From WHTI01 sp963826105 (GTDB lineage: Bacteria > Actinomycetota > CADDZG01 > WHSQ01), in contig CAWGWA010000017.1 in the NCBI GenBank assembly GCA_963826105.1, forward strand, positions 43,807 to 107,806: DNA of 64,000 nt, read 5' to 3'. Position 1 is the stretch's first letter, and every line of letters starts with the position of its first letter. The notes beneath the pieces were generated by a model. The model was not told where the DNA came from. It saw only the letters and a list, made by a program, of their open reading frames with translations, and ran no database searches. The position numbers and the translations under genes were made by a program. Below, in pieces: positions 1-8,769 of the stretch.

Positions 1-1
1 C

Positions 2-583
2 GCCGCTGCCCCGGCGACTGCGAAGGCGTCTCCGGCCCCCAAGGCCGCCGCCCCGGCTCGGAAAGCAGCCGGTGGTGGTGCCGTCCCCGAGCGTGTCCAG
101 CGCCTGCTCGCGGTGGTCAAGCCGGAAGCGATCCAGAAGGTGGAGCGTCAGCCGATGGACCGGGTCAACGTGTGGCCGCACCTGATGGCCGCTGAGTTCG
201 TTGCTCTGCTCATCGTCCTCATCTTGATCACGGTGTTCTCGGCAGTCGTCGACGCGCCGCTACGCCAGCTCGCAAACTTCAACCAGACTCCCAACCCGTC
301 CAAGGCGCCGTGGTACTTCCTCGGACTGCAGGAGTTGCTGCGTTACTTCCACCCCCAGGTTGCCGGTGTGACGATCCCGACCGTGATCATCATCGGGCTG
401 ATGGCTGCACCGTTCATCGACCGCAACCCGTCGACGCGGCCGGATGACCGCAAACTTGCGATCGTCATCTTCTCGTTCTTCATGCTTACGTTCGCAGTGC
501 TGACGATCATCGGTATGTTCTTCAGAGGTCCAGGGTTCAACTTCACGTTCCCCTGGAACGACGGCATCTTCTTCGAGTTATAA
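2..583 (+). CDS. qcrB: Cytochrome b carboxy-terminal domain of the quinol:cytochrome c reductase (5' partial)
   Basis: Carboxy-terminal, subunit-IV-like part of the membrane cytochrome b that oxidises (mena)quinol in the bc complex. The frame is open from base 2, so the gene starts before the window. It opens with about 38 residues rich in Ala, Pro and Lys, followed by a domain with three hydrophobic segments and the motif NPSKAPWYFLGLQELL, the counterpart of the conserved PEWY region at the quinol site. The stop is at 581-583 and the Rieske gene follows after 10 bases. In Firmicutes this domain is a separate subunit, while in most actinobacteria it is fused to cytochrome b; the fragment cannot show which applies here. 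Confidence 0.85.
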   Translation, partial: AAAPATAKASPAPKAAAPARKAAGGGAVPERVQRLLAVVKPEAIQKVERQPMDRVNVWPHLMAAEFVALLIVLILITVFSAVVDAPLRQLANFNQTPNPSKAPWYFLGLQELLRYFHPQVAGVTIPTVIIIGLMAAPFIDRNPSTRPDDRKLAIVIFSFFMLTFAVLTIIGMFFRGPGFNFTFPWNDGIFFEL

Positions 584-593
584 GGAGCGATAG

Positions 594-1415
594 GTGAGTC
601 CTGGAACGATCGCGCTGATAGTGGTGGCGGCCTCGGTCGCAGCGTGGGGCCTCTTCATGGCCAACATCACGATCCGGCGCGAGCGGAAAGCCAAGGCGGA
701 AGCGAAGGCGCTCGCGGCGGGGGCCGGCGACACCGGTGAAACCTCTCCGGTAGCCGCCGCAGTCACCGAGCCCGGACCGGAGCCCGAGCCCGAAGTGACG
801 GTGACCAAGGTTCCCGAGAAGGCCCGTAAGCCTCTGACCCCCGATCAGCTCGCGGTGTCCCGGCGCCAGTTCCTCAACCGCACGTGGTCCGCCTCGTTCG
901 GCGTCTTCCTCGGGATCTTCGGCATGTCGACCCTGTCGTTCTTGTGGCCCAAACTCACCGGTGGATTCGGCACCAAGATCACGGCCGGCAACTACGAGGA
1001 TCTTCTGGCCGAGATCGGCCCGGCCGGCGGGTTCAAGCCGGTCTTCATCGCCGAGGGCCGCTTCTGGCTGACCTACTACGACGGCACCGGTGACGCCCCC
1101 GTTTACGCCACGACGTTCGCGGTCGAGAACAAGATGCAGGCGCTCTACCGGAAGTGCGTACACCTCGGCTGCTCGGTCCCCCACTGTGACACCTCGTTGC
1201 TCTTCGAGTGCCCTTGTCACGGCTCCAAGTACCGGCTGTCGGGCGAGTACTACGGTGGCCCCGCTCCCCGCGGCCTCGATCGCTTCCCGATCGAGATCGT
1301 CGGCGGCAAAGTGGTCGTCGACACCGGCGACCTTCAGACCGGCCCACCCCGCGGGACCGACACGTGGGTGAAGTTCTCGGGCCCGGCCGGACCTCTGTGT
1401 GTGCCCAGTGCGTAG
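594..1415 (+). CDS. qcrA: Rieske iron-sulphur subunit of the bc complex
   Basis: 273 aa. The Rieske [2Fe-2S] protein moves electrons from quinol to cytochrome c. It has an amino-terminal membrane segment (about 5-24), an Ala/Glu/Pro-rich linker, a twin-arginine-like stretch at R90-R91 followed by a second hydrophobic segment (about 100-118), and a carboxy Rieske domain. Cluster ligands are visible as C188-x-H190 and C206-x2-H209, with C193 and C208 placed for the usual disulphide. GTG start, preceded by GGAGCG. It sits between the cytochrome b and di-haem cytochrome c genes, so the three form one complex. Two membrane segments before the cluster domain resemble the extended actinobacterial QcrA. 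Confidence 0.93.
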   Translation: MSPGTIALIVVAASVAAWGLFMANITIRRERKAKAEAKALAAGAGDTGETSPVAAAVTEPGPEPEPEVTVTKVPEKARKPLTPDQLAVSRRQFLNRTWSASFGVFLGIFGMSTLSFLWPKLTGGFGTKITAGNYEDLLAEIGPAGGFKPVFIAEGRFWLTYYDGTGDAPVYATTFAVENKMQALYRKCVHLGCSVPHCDTSLLFECPCHGSKYRLSGEYYGGPAPRGLDRFPIEIVGGKVVVDTGDLQTGPPRGTDTWVKFSGPAGPLCVPSA

Positions 1416-1457
1416 CGTGACGACGCCGGGCGTCGACCCCACCGCGAGGATGGGCAC

Positions 1458-2498
1458 GTGAAGACGAGCGACATCCTTACGATCGTCGTCGTCGTTCTGG
1501 GCCCGGCCGCGGCGCTGTGGTTCATCTTCATCGCGCGAACCCGGATCAAGGACCCCGCGGCCAGACTTGGCATCCCGAAGGCGTTGCGCCCCGGCCAGCC
1601 GGACGAGGTTCTCGAGGGCAGGCGCCTCGAGCGCATCATGATCTATGGGGTCCTCTCGACGCTGGCGCTTGCCGCCTTTATCCCGGCCTACTGGCTCCCC
1701 GAGACCGGGCGTCAGGACACCTTCCAGGAGCACCAGGACGAGACGTCGGTCGAACGAGGGTTCCTCGTCTACGGAGCTCCCCCCGACCTCGAGGAAGCCG
1801 AATCGGGAGGGCCGGCCGAGTTCAAAGAGGCCGAGGAGGCGATCGCGCTGGGGCAGAACTGCGGGCAATGCCACGGTCCGGCCGTCGAGGACCAGGAGGA
1901 GGAGACCTGGGCGGCCGGAGGGCTTGCGGCCGCAGGGTACGTCGATCCGGTGACCGGAGACACGGTCGCCTACGTCGCACCGCCGCTCAACAACGTTTTC
2001 ACACGCTGGGACGAAGAGGTCGTCAGGTTCACGATCGAGCGTGGTCGACCCGGCACGCCGATGCCCGCGTGGGGCACCGAGTACGGGGGATCGATGACCG
2101 AGCAGATGGTCGACGACGTCATCGCCTGGCTCAGGACCCTGCCCGCCAACAACGAGGCGCCCGGGGGGATCTCAGAGAACTGTGGAGAGCCGGAACCGTT
2201 CGACCTCCAGTGCGGTGAGGAGATCTTCACCGCACGCTGCGCCGTGTGCCACGGATCCGAGGGACAGGGCAAGGATGAAACCGGTGCTGAGGCCGAGTGG
2301 CACCAGGGGACCGCGCTCTGGATGGGGAAGGTCAAGCACCTCACCAACGCTCAGCATCTCTTCACCGTGATCAACGGTCGACGCTACGCATTCATGCCTC
2401 CGTTCAGCGACGCACCGGAGCAAGGCATCCCAGCCAATCCCTATCCCCTCACGATGGACCAGATCAGAGCCGTCGTTAACTACGAACGGAGCCTCTAG
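1458..2498 (+). CDS. Membrane-anchored di-haem c-type cytochrome
   Basis: 346 aa. Probable cytochrome c subunit of the bc complex, accepting electrons from the Rieske protein outside the membrane. Two hydrophobic segments lie at about 7-26 and 60-80. Two haem-c motifs follow: CGQCH at 135-139 and CAVCH at 261-265. Methionines in the PMPAWG (M202) and FMPPF contexts are likely sixth iron ligands. GTG start with GAGGA upstream. The domain arrangement differs from classical actinobacterial QcrC, which has paired cytochrome domains and a terminal anchor, so no symbol is given. Confidence 0.88.
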   Translation: MKTSDILTIVVVVLGPAAALWFIFIARTRIKDPAARLGIPKALRPGQPDEVLEGRRLERIMIYGVLSTLALAAFIPAYWLPETGRQDTFQEHQDETSVERGFLVYGAPPDLEEAESGGPAEFKEAEEAIALGQNCGQCHGPAVEDQEEETWAAGGLAAAGYVDPVTGDTVAYVAPPLNNVFTRWDEEVVRFTIERGRPGTPMPAWGTEYGGSMTEQMVDDVIAWLRTLPANNEAPGGISENCGEPEPFDLQCGEEIFTARCAVCHGSEGQGKDETGAEAEWHQGTALWMGKVKHLTNAQHLFTVINGRRYAFMPPFSDAPEQGIPANPYPLTMDQIRAVVNYERSL

Positions 2499-3197
2499 TT
2501 GGACGCCATCACACTCGAGGGCTACGGCGTATTCATCTCCAGCCTCATCGTGTTCTGCGGAAGCATCTGGTTGCTGCTTGCGGTCGTCCTCGGATCACGC
2601 CTCGCCTACTTCATCACGGCTTCGGTGACTCTGGCTTTCGTCCTGATCATGGGAGCCGTGTGGTCCTTCACGCAGCTTGGCCCCGTCGGTGTCGCTCCCA
2701 GCTGGTCTGCTCTGGGGGTCGGGGATCCGTCGGAGATCGACTTCTCCGGAGCGGGTTCCTATCCCGACGGGGACTGGCGTCCGCCCGACTCCGACGATGA
2801 GGAAGACGTCTCGCATGCCGCGGAATCCGAGGGAGCCGCAAGCGAGGCCCTGACCACGGCGATCGAAGAAGACGAGATCACCACCTTCGAGCCCGAGGGC
2901 GAAGAGGAAGCCGTCGAGCCCATCGCGACGTCCGACTCGACCCTGCTGCTCGAGGTGAACGACAAGCTCTACGGCGCTACGCTCTTCCAGGCCGGTGTTG
3001 GTGAGGACGCCGCGGCCCCCGAACCGGCTCAGGTCGGTGACCCGGGCACGGTGCTGGTCGTGACCGAGTTCGACCCCGGCGACCCATACGGCCTCCCTCG
3101 TAAGATCACCCTTGGCGTCTTGATCCTCTTCATCCTGCATCTGGTCGGCCTCAGCCGGGCCGAGAGCAAGGCCAAGGGCGCCGAGGTGACCGTATGA
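2499..3197 (+). CDS. Membrane protein of unknown function in the bc operon
   Basis: 232 aa, not assigned to a family. Two hydrophobic segments at about 10-32 and 36-58 are followed by a long acidic, low-complexity external or linker region (many Glu, Asp and Ala, about 90-145), a short globular part, and one carboxy hydrophobic segment (about 205-222). It starts with TTG directly after the stop of the cytochrome gene, with GGAG seven bases upstream, so it is translationally linked to the bc operon. It is probably an accessory membrane subunit or assembly factor; that role is inferred from position only. Confidence 0.7.
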   Translation: MDAITLEGYGVFISSLIVFCGSIWLLLAVVLGSRLAYFITASVTLAFVLIMGAVWSFTQLGPVGVAPSWSALGVGDPSEIDFSGAGSYPDGDWRPPDSDDEEDVSHAAESEGAASEALTTAIEEDEITTFEPEGEEEAVEPIATSDSTLLLEVNDKLYGATLFQAGVGEDAAAPEPAQVGDPGTVLVVTEFDPGDPYGLPRKITLGVLILFILHLVGLSRAESKAKGAEVTV

Positions 3198-3391
3198 AAA
3201 GAGAGAGGCGTTCGATGATGTCGATCCGGAAGCTACGCGTTGCACTCCTGGCCCTCTTTGCGCTGGCCATGCCAGCGTGCGGCGCCGGGATCGACGCCGG
3301 CGTGCAAGGAGGCCGGGCGTTCATCGCGCTGACGGTCTTCCTCGTCATCGGAGTGGTGATCCTCTACCTGGCGCTCGGTCGCGAGGAGTAA
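3194..3391 (+). CDS. Small membrane protein, last gene of the bc operon
   Basis: 65 aa. Basic amino end, then a hydrophobic signal-like stretch ending in LAMPAC (an imperfect lipobox), a short Gly-rich link and a second hydrophobic segment (about 40-60). ATG overlaps the previous stop (ATGA) and a GAGGTGA ribosome binding site lies five bases upstream, so it is probably a real gene. It may be a small lipoprotein or a two-helix subunit of the respiratory complex. Function unknown. It converges on the Tad operon with only 9 bases between the stops. Confidence 0.6.
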   Translation: MKRERRSMMSIRKLRVALLALFALAMPACGAGIDAGVQGGRAFIALTVFLVIGVVILYLALGREE

Positions 3392-3400
3392 CTCCGCGGT

Positions 3401-4291
3401 TCAGCGGCTGATGATGTTCTCGAGGATCTCGATCACTCCGGGGCCCACCGTTACGACGAAGATCGACGGGAAGATGAACAGGATCACCGGGAAGAGGATC
3501 TTCACCGGAGCCTGAGCTGCCTTCTCTCTCGCCCTCTGCCGGCGCTTCAGCCTGACCTGGGCGGCCTGGACCCTCAGCACGTCGGCCACCGCTGAGCCCA
3601 TCTGATCGCTTTGGATCAGGGCGATGACGAAACCGGAGAGTTCGGGTACGTCGGTTCGGTCACGAAGATTGACGAGCGCGTCCCGGCGCGAGACCCCCAG
3701 TTCGATCTCTCTCAGGACCCGTGTGAACTCGGCTCCGAGGGGACCATCGAGGTTATCGGTCACGATCTCCATAGCCTGTTCGAGCCCAAGACCCGCCTCG
3801 ACGGTGATCGAGAGGAGATCGAGAGCCTCGGGAAGGTCAAGTGCAACCTTCGCCTGACGTTCGCGGGCACGGGAGTCGAGCCACAGGTCGGGCACGAACG
3901 AAGCTAGGACGGCGATGAAGAGCCCCCAGAGGGCCGGAGGGAAGCTGCCGAACGGAGCCGCCCATCCGAACAGGAACCCGACGATCGCGGCGGCGGCCTT
4001 ATAGGAGAAGATCCGCTCGCTCGAGACCTTGCCCTCGAACCCCGCGTACACGATGCGGTTCCGGATCAACTCGACCCGTCCCGTGGGAGAGACCTTCCCC
4101 ATCACCCGTGCGGAAGCCGCCATTAGGGGTTCCAGGACCCGATAGACCGCGCCGGGTCGATGGACGATCCCGTCGTCGAGCTCGATCTCGCTCGGTGAAG
4201 TCGTGGCCACCTCGGCGCGGGTCCGGGCCAATCCGTAGGCGAATGCACCCAAGCCCCCGCCCACGAGCACTGCTGCGATGAGAGTGATCAT
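3401..4291 (-). CDS. tadC: Flp pilus inner-membrane platform protein TadC
   Basis: 296 aa from the ATG at 4291. It belongs to the type II secretion F-domain family: hydrophobic segments near the start, a pair around 100-130 and one at the extreme carboxy end, with the cytoplasmic domain around DLPEALDLLSITVEAGLGLEQAM. It pairs with TadB to form the platform that couples the TadA motor to pilin assembly. It is the last gene of the operon. I chose this start, rather than the longer open frame upstream, because it lies two bases after the TadB stop and the product then begins with a hydrophobic segment. Confidence 0.9.
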   Translation of the reverse strand: MITLIAAVLVGGGLGAFAYGLARTRAEVATTSPSEIELDDGIVHRPGAVYRVLEPLMAASARVMGKVSPTGRVELIRNRIVYAGFEGKVSSERIFSYKAAAAIVGFLFGWAAPFGSFPPALWGLFIAVLASFVPDLWLDSRARERQAKVALDLPEALDLLSITVEAGLGLEQAMEIVTDNLDGPLGAEFTRVLREIELGVSRRDALVNLRDRTDVPELSGFVIALIQSDQMGSAVADVLRVQAAQVRLKRRQRAREKAAQAPVKILFPVILFIFPSIFVVTVGPGVIEILENIISR

Positions 4292-4293
4292 GC

Positions 4294-5250
4294 TCACACC
4301 TCGATCTTGATGATCCGGGACATGACGAAGAAACCGAAGACCATCATCACGGACGCTCCGGCCACCATCACGAGACCGGGGAGCGTGCTGAACAACGGAT
4401 CCAGATAGTCCGGGTTCGTGAGAAGAAGGAACCCCGCAACCGCGAACGGCAGCGCGCCGAGGATGTAGGCCGACAACTTCCCCTCGGCCACCAAGGCTCT
4501 GAGTTCGCGACGCACCTCTTCTCTTGCCCTCATGAACTCCCCGACGGTTCGCAGGATGTCCGCGAGCCGGCCTCCGGTACGTTGCTGCACGACGATCGCC
4601 TGCACCGTCCAAGTCAAGTCACGAGAGCCCAGTCGCTCCGACATCGCCTTCAGCGCGTCGACCAAGGGGGCACCTAGACGAGCCGCGGACAGGACCCTGG
4701 AGAACTCGGATGCCGCGGGCTCGGACGCTTCCGAAACCACGACCTCGAGCGATTGCTGGATCGAGGAGCCGGACTCGAGCGCCGCGGCAAGGAGGTCGAG
4801 AACGTCCGGGAATTGGTCTTCGAACGCGGCCCGTCGTCGTTCAACCGACCGACTCATGACCAGGTAGGGGATCGTGAGACCTCCGGCTGCGAGCAGAACC
4901 GCTAGTCCGATCGAGGAACCAACGACCCCCACGACCGCGCCGAGGGTCCCGGCTATCACCGATGCGGCGATGAACTCTCCCGGGGTCACCTCCCAGTCGC
5001 TCCTCTCGATGCGAGAGGTAACGCGCGCGAACGTTCCGCTCTTCCCGAGAGCGCGCTCGGTGATCAGGCCTGCTCGGGCGAGGATCCTGGAGGTCTCCTT
5101 GGCGGTTTCAAGGGAGCTGCTCTCGAGATAGGCGGTCTCGACGAGCTCTCGCAGATTACGCACGCTTCGCCGCTTACGTGCCTGGTAGGCGACGATGGCC
5201 GCGAACAACCCGGTCCCTACGAGCAGGGCGCCGAGGACATCGGGAGTCAT
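4294..5250 (-). CDS. tadB: Flp pilus inner-membrane platform protein TadB
   Basis: 318 aa. Type II secretion F-domain protein: amino hydrophobic segment, two central segments (about 95-130), a cytoplasmic domain with the family pattern FPDVLDLLAAALESGSS and GGRLADILRTV, and two carboxy segments (about 255-310). It partners TadC in the pilus platform. Its start overlaps the TadA stop by four bases, showing translational coupling. Confidence 0.9.
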   Translation of the reverse strand: MTPDVLGALLVGTGLFAAIVAYQARKRRSVRNLRELVETAYLESSSLETAKETSRILARAGLITERALGKSGTFARVTSRIERSDWEVTPGEFIAASVIAGTLGAVVGVVGSSIGLAVLLAAGGLTIPYLVMSRSVERRRAAFEDQFPDVLDLLAAALESGSSIQQSLEVVVSEASEPAASEFSRVLSAARLGAPLVDALKAMSERLGSRDLTWTVQAIVVQQRTGGRLADILRTVGEFMRAREEVRRELRALVAEGKLSAYILGALPFAVAGFLLLTNPDYLDPLFSTLPGLVMVAGASVMMVFGFFVMSRIIKIEV

Positions 5251-6653
5251 GGTTTCCTCGCATTCCCGCTGCTCGGGCCGCGGAAGATCGCCGCCTCGAG
5301 AGGAACGCCGCGCTCGGCGAGCTTCTCCGCCACCCTTGGTCGAAGGCCGGTCGCCTCCAAGGGGCCGTCACCGCTCCGCTTGAAGACGTCCTGCATGGTG
5401 ATGACATCACCTTCGCGGCCCTGGATCTCGGCGATGGCGACGATCGTCCGCCGTCCGTCGCTCCTGCGATCCAGCTGGATCACAACGTCGAGGGCGCCGG
5501 CGATCTGCTCGCGCACCGCCTGCAACGGAAGGTCGAGTCCGCTGAAGAGCACCATCGTTTCGAGTCGCGCAAGTGCATCCCGGGCCGAGTTGGCATGGAC
5601 GGTCGTGAGTGAGCCCTCATGCCCAGTGTTCATCGCCTGGAGCATGTCGAGTGCCTCCGCTCCGCGGACCTCGCCGATCACGATCCGATCGGGCCGCATA
5701 CGCAGTGCGTTCTTGACGAGATCGCGGATCGAGACCTGACCGACTCCTTCGATGTTCGCGGGACGTGACTCGAGCCGGACCACATGCGGTTGCTCGAGCT
5801 TCAGCTCGGCCGCATCCTCGACCGTTACCACTCGGTCCGTGTCGGGGACGTAGTTCGACAGAACGTTGAGCAGAGTTGTCTTTCCGGTGCCGGTTCCGCC
5901 GGAGATCAGCACGTTCAGCTTTCCCTTGACCGCCGCCGATAGGAACATCGCTGCATCCTCAGAGATCGATTCCATGCGGATGAGATCGACGACGGTGTAG
6001 GGCATCTCGGGGAAGCGACGGATCGTGAGCACGGGCTCCCCCACCACGAGTGGCGGGATGATGGCGTTGATCCTGCTCCCGTCCTGCAGCCGGCCGTCTG
6101 CCATCGGCGACGCGTCATCGACCCTGCGACCGGCAACCGCGAGCATCCGGTCGATCACCTGGCGGTACGAATCGAGGCCGGCGAAACGGATCGAGGTCCG
6201 CGCCAGCTTCCCCTCGCGCTCGATCCAGATCTCGTCGTGCGCATTGCACATGATCTCGGTGACGTCCGGGTCCTCCATCAGCATCTCCAGCGGACCCCAG
6301 CCGAGCATGTCGGCGAGCATCTCCTGGAAGAACGTCGCCTTCTCGCGCGGGCCGACGGATACCGAAGACCCCTTCATCTCCTCGGCTAGGTGACGCTCCA
6401 ATCGAAGGCGAAGATCGCCCTCGTTAACTGCCCCGGTAGCCAGCTTGGGGCCCAGCTCCTTCACGACGGAAGCCCGGACCCGGGCCTTCAGGCGCTCGAG
6501 CGCGGCCGATTGGTGATCCAGCGACGACAGTCTGCGGGTCTGTGAGCGAGGTACCTCCGCTCGAACCGGGGGTGGGGCGGCCTCTCCGTTCGTGATCAGG
6601 GGAGCTCCCGAGGTGTCCTTCGCCGCCTGGGCCAGCCGCTCTGAAAGTTTCAT
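5247..6653 (-). CDS. tadA: Flp pilus assembly ATPase TadA/CpaF
   Basis: 468 aa. Secretion ATPase that powers pilus assembly in the cytoplasm. Walker A is GGTGTGKT at 252-259 and the Walker B/Asp-box region is RIVIGEVRG at 323-331, followed by GHEGSLTTVHANS, typical of the CpaF class. The long amino region (about 1-100) is charged and variable, as in CpaF. It lies between cpaE and tadB with four-base overlaps on both sides, so it is within a tightly coupled operon. Confidence 0.95.
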   Translation of the reverse strand: MKLSERLAQAAKDTSGAPLITNGEAAPPPVRAEVPRSQTRRLSSLDHQSAALERLKARVRASVVKELGPKLATGAVNEGDLRLRLERHLAEEMKGSSVSVGPREKATFFQEMLADMLGWGPLEMLMEDPDVTEIMCNAHDEIWIEREGKLARTSIRFAGLDSYRQVIDRMLAVAGRRVDDASPMADGRLQDGSRINAIIPPLVVGEPVLTIRRFPEMPYTVVDLIRMESISEDAAMFLSAAVKGKLNVLISGGTGTGKTTLLNVLSNYVPDTDRVVTVEDAAELKLEQPHVVRLESRPANIEGVGQVSIRDLVKNALRMRPDRIVIGEVRGAEALDMLQAMNTGHEGSLTTVHANSARDALARLETMVLFSGLDLPLQAVREQIAGALDVVIQLDRRSDGRRTIVAIAEIQGREGDVITMQDVFKRSGDGPLEATGLRPRVAEKLAERGVPLEAAIFRGPSSGNARKP

Positions 6654-7576
6654 CCTTGATCCCCCTTCTTCGAGAGCAGCCGGGATAGAAGGCGACCGCG
6701 ATCCCCGCCGGGGGTCGCGGACATGACCTGCGCCGCAAGGTCCTCGGGGAGGATGTCGCGCACCGCCTTCAAGAGCTCCCGGGAAACGGCGTGGCGGGGC
6801 TCGGACTCGATCACGACCGTTCCCATATTCATCGCCCGCATGATGGCGCGGGATTGGGAGATCAGACCAACGAAGCGATCGTTAAACGTCTCCTGAACCT
6901 GCTTCACATCGAGACCCACGTCGGAATCGATCTTGTTGAGGACCAGCCGAAGCCTCGAATCGTCGATCTTCAAACGGGTGACGGTATCGAGGAACACTCT
7001 GAGGTTCTTGAGGCTGGGGACATCCAGCGTCGCCATGACCACCACGAGGTCACTGTGGTCGAGCGCCGTCAGAACAACCTCATTCAGGGAAGGTGGAGTG
7101 TCGATCACGACGACGTCGTAGAGCGGGATCACCGCCTCGATGACCCGCTCCACGTCGCGTGCCCCGACGTGATCCGCGAGCGACGGATCGCGCGGTGCCG
7201 TCAGAACGTCGAAGCCCAGGTCGTGCCTCACGACGAGTTCGTCGAGGTGCTCGGTAAGGGCGTCCTCGGGAAGAGGTGCTCCCTTGGCCCCGTAAAGCCC
7301 GTCGTAGATCGAGTACTGGGACCGCAACTGCAGCGCCGCAGCCACCTCCCCGAACTGCAGATCGAGATCGACGAGGAGAACTCTCTTGCCGCTCCGGCCG
7401 GTCAGCGCCGCGAGGTTCGTGGAGAAGAACGTCTTGCCGCATCCTCCGGTCGCCGACGCAACCGTTAACACGACCGCTTCAGACGTCTCGGGAAGAGTCA
7501 GCTCGAGACCGTCTTCGGCCTCCTGGAACTCCGGCGTCTCCAAGTCAGTTTTCACGGTTCGCAGCAACAACGTCAT
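6650..7576 (-). CDS. cpaE: MinD/ParA-like ATPase CpaE (TadZ), pilus localisation
   Basis: 308 aa. P-loop protein of the MinD/ParA superfamily with a deviant Walker A, GGCGKT at 44-49, and LLVDLDLQFG and VVIDTPPSL as switch and Walker B regions. CpaE/TadZ proteins place the Tad machine in the cell. Compared with CpaE of Caulobacter it lacks a long amino receiver-like domain; only about 35 residues precede the ATPase core. The start overlaps the end of cpaB by 32 bases; a later start is possible but no closer methionine precedes the core well. Confidence 0.9.
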   Translation of the reverse strand: MTLLLRTVKTDLETPEFQEAEDGLELTLPETSEAVVLTVASATGGCGKTFFSTNLAALTGRSGKRVLLVDLDLQFGEVAAALQLRSQYSIYDGLYGAKGAPLPEDALTEHLDELVVRHDLGFDVLTAPRDPSLADHVGARDVERVIEAVIPLYDVVVIDTPPSLNEVVLTALDHSDLVVVMATLDVPSLKNLRVFLDTVTRLKIDDSRLRLVLNKIDSDVGLDVKQVQETFNDRFVGLISQSRAIMRAMNMGTVVIESEPRHAVSRELLKAVRDILPEDLAAQVMSATPGGDRGRLLSRLLSKKGDQG

Positions 7577-8291
7577 CGGGAGTCACTCCATTCGGGGTCG
7601 TGTGGTGTTCGCCGTCATTGGTGATCGCGAGGTAGAGGGTGCCGAGCGTGGACGCATTGACCAGCCGCTCCGCCTGAGCAGGGCTCACTTCGAGAACCGC
7701 GATGACTTCATTCTGGAGAGTCGTCGCACCCGAGTCCTCGTCCTCGGTCTGAGCGGCCGCGACCGACACCGCCAGCACCCGGATCCCACTCAGGAACAAC
7801 TTCGTACGGTTGCTCGCCGGGCTTACCTCGGTCCCTTGGTTGAGGGGCGCGTAGGTCGCGAAGACGTCGACCGAGCCGCCGGGAGAGGCGTAGCGCGCAA
7901 CGCCCGGCGATAAACCAACCTGGACCGCGACCGCGACCATGCCCTTGGCCGGCCGGAGGCTGCTGATCGCCTCCGGAGCGGCAAACTGGCCGGCGGTGAG
8001 TTGCGCCCCTTCCGATAGGGGGGCCGAGAGGACCAGTCCCTCGACCGCATCGAGGTCACCCAACGCCCCCAGGGCCACGTACTCCCTCGGGATCTCTTCG
8101 ATCGATGTGAGATCGGCGAGGCTCTCGAGGGTGGCGCCGGGTTCGATCGCCGCGCTCGCGACGAGCACTGGGATCGTCTCCTTGCCATCCGAGATCCGTT
8201 CCTTCACCTTGCTTCCGTACGCCAGCACCAGCAGCGCGCCCACAAGGGCCGCCACGAGACCGAGCACGATCGTGACATTCAGTCTGCGCAT
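7545..8291 (-). CDS. cpaB: Flp pilus assembly protein CpaB (RcpC), SAF domain
   Basis: 248 aa. One amino membrane segment (about 7-26), then a SAF-type domain (about 40-105: IPVLVASAAIEPG and EGLVLSAPLSEGAQL) and the RcpC/CpaB region (GMVAVAVQV, then PGGSVDVFATY). In Gram-negative Tad systems it works with the secretin; no secretin gene is seen here, as expected for a Gram-positive cell envelope, so it probably acts outside the membrane on the pilus base. It sits between the TadE-like genes and cpaE. Confidence 0.88.
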   Translation of the reverse strand: MRRLNVTIVLGLVAALVGALLVLAYGSKVKERISDGKETIPVLVASAAIEPGATLESLADLTSIEEIPREYVALGALGDLDAVEGLVLSAPLSEGAQLTAGQFAAPEAISSLRPAKGMVAVAVQVGLSPGVARYASPGGSVDVFATYAPLNQGTEVSPASNRTKLFLSGIRVLAVSVAAAQTEDEDSGATTLQNEVIAVLEVSPAQAERLVNASTLGTLYLAITNDGEHHTTPNGVTPDDVVAANREN

Positions 8292-8322
8292 CGTTCCTCC
8301 TCAAGTGAGCCGTTACTCGTCG

Positions 8323-8769
8323 TCACTCCTTCACCCCCACAACCGTTGCGTGCAGCGTCACTTCGGGCCGATCGAAGAAGACTCCGATCGGGCCGAGACT
8401 GACCGTGCGTTCGAGCGTGACCCTGACTTCGGTCCCGGGAAGGGTTGAAGAGTCGGAGGGATCGGGCGTGACGGTGACGTCCATGTCGCCCAGGCCCCCG
8501 TCCGCGGTGCCGAACCTCGCGCAACGCGCCTCCGCTTCGACGTTCTCGACCGAGGGAGAGCGCTTCGCCAGCAGTTCGCCGGCGCAGGAGCGCCGTTTCT
8601 GATCCGGAACTGACGTAGCGAACGCCGCCGCGGCACCGGCGGAGCGGCCCAACTTCACCTGCTCGATCACCGCGCCGATCAACGGCCACACGATCGCGAG
8701 CAACGCCATCAGGACCACCATGAAGATCGCCATCTCGACCGCGGCCGCTCCCCGCTCTCTCCTCATCAC
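8323..8769 (-). CDS. TadE-like pseudopilin (second copy)
   Basis: 148 aa. The short amino end RRERGAAAVEMAIFMVV gives a pseudopilin signature: glycine cleavage site, then a residue pattern with Glu at +5 and a hydrophobic helix. The remainder is an external domain with two cysteines. TadE/TadF pseudopilins prime or regulate Flp pilus assembly. The start overlaps the previous stop, with GTG or ATG both possible within three bases. Longer overlapping frames here are shadows. Confidence 0.82.
   Translation of the reverse strand: MMRRERGAAAVEMAIFMVVLMALLAIVWPLIGAVIEQVKLGRSAGAAAAFATSVPDQKRRSCAGELLAKRSPSVENVEAEARCARFGTADGGLGDMDVTVTPDPSDSSTLPGTEVRVTLERTVSLGPIGVFFDRPEVTLHATVVGVKE

Noticed and set aside
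543..1874. 443-residue open frame antisense to the Rieske and cytochrome genes
   Set aside because: Arg/Gly/Leu-rich composition of a GC-rich shadow frame; both real genes on the other strand have clear motifs.
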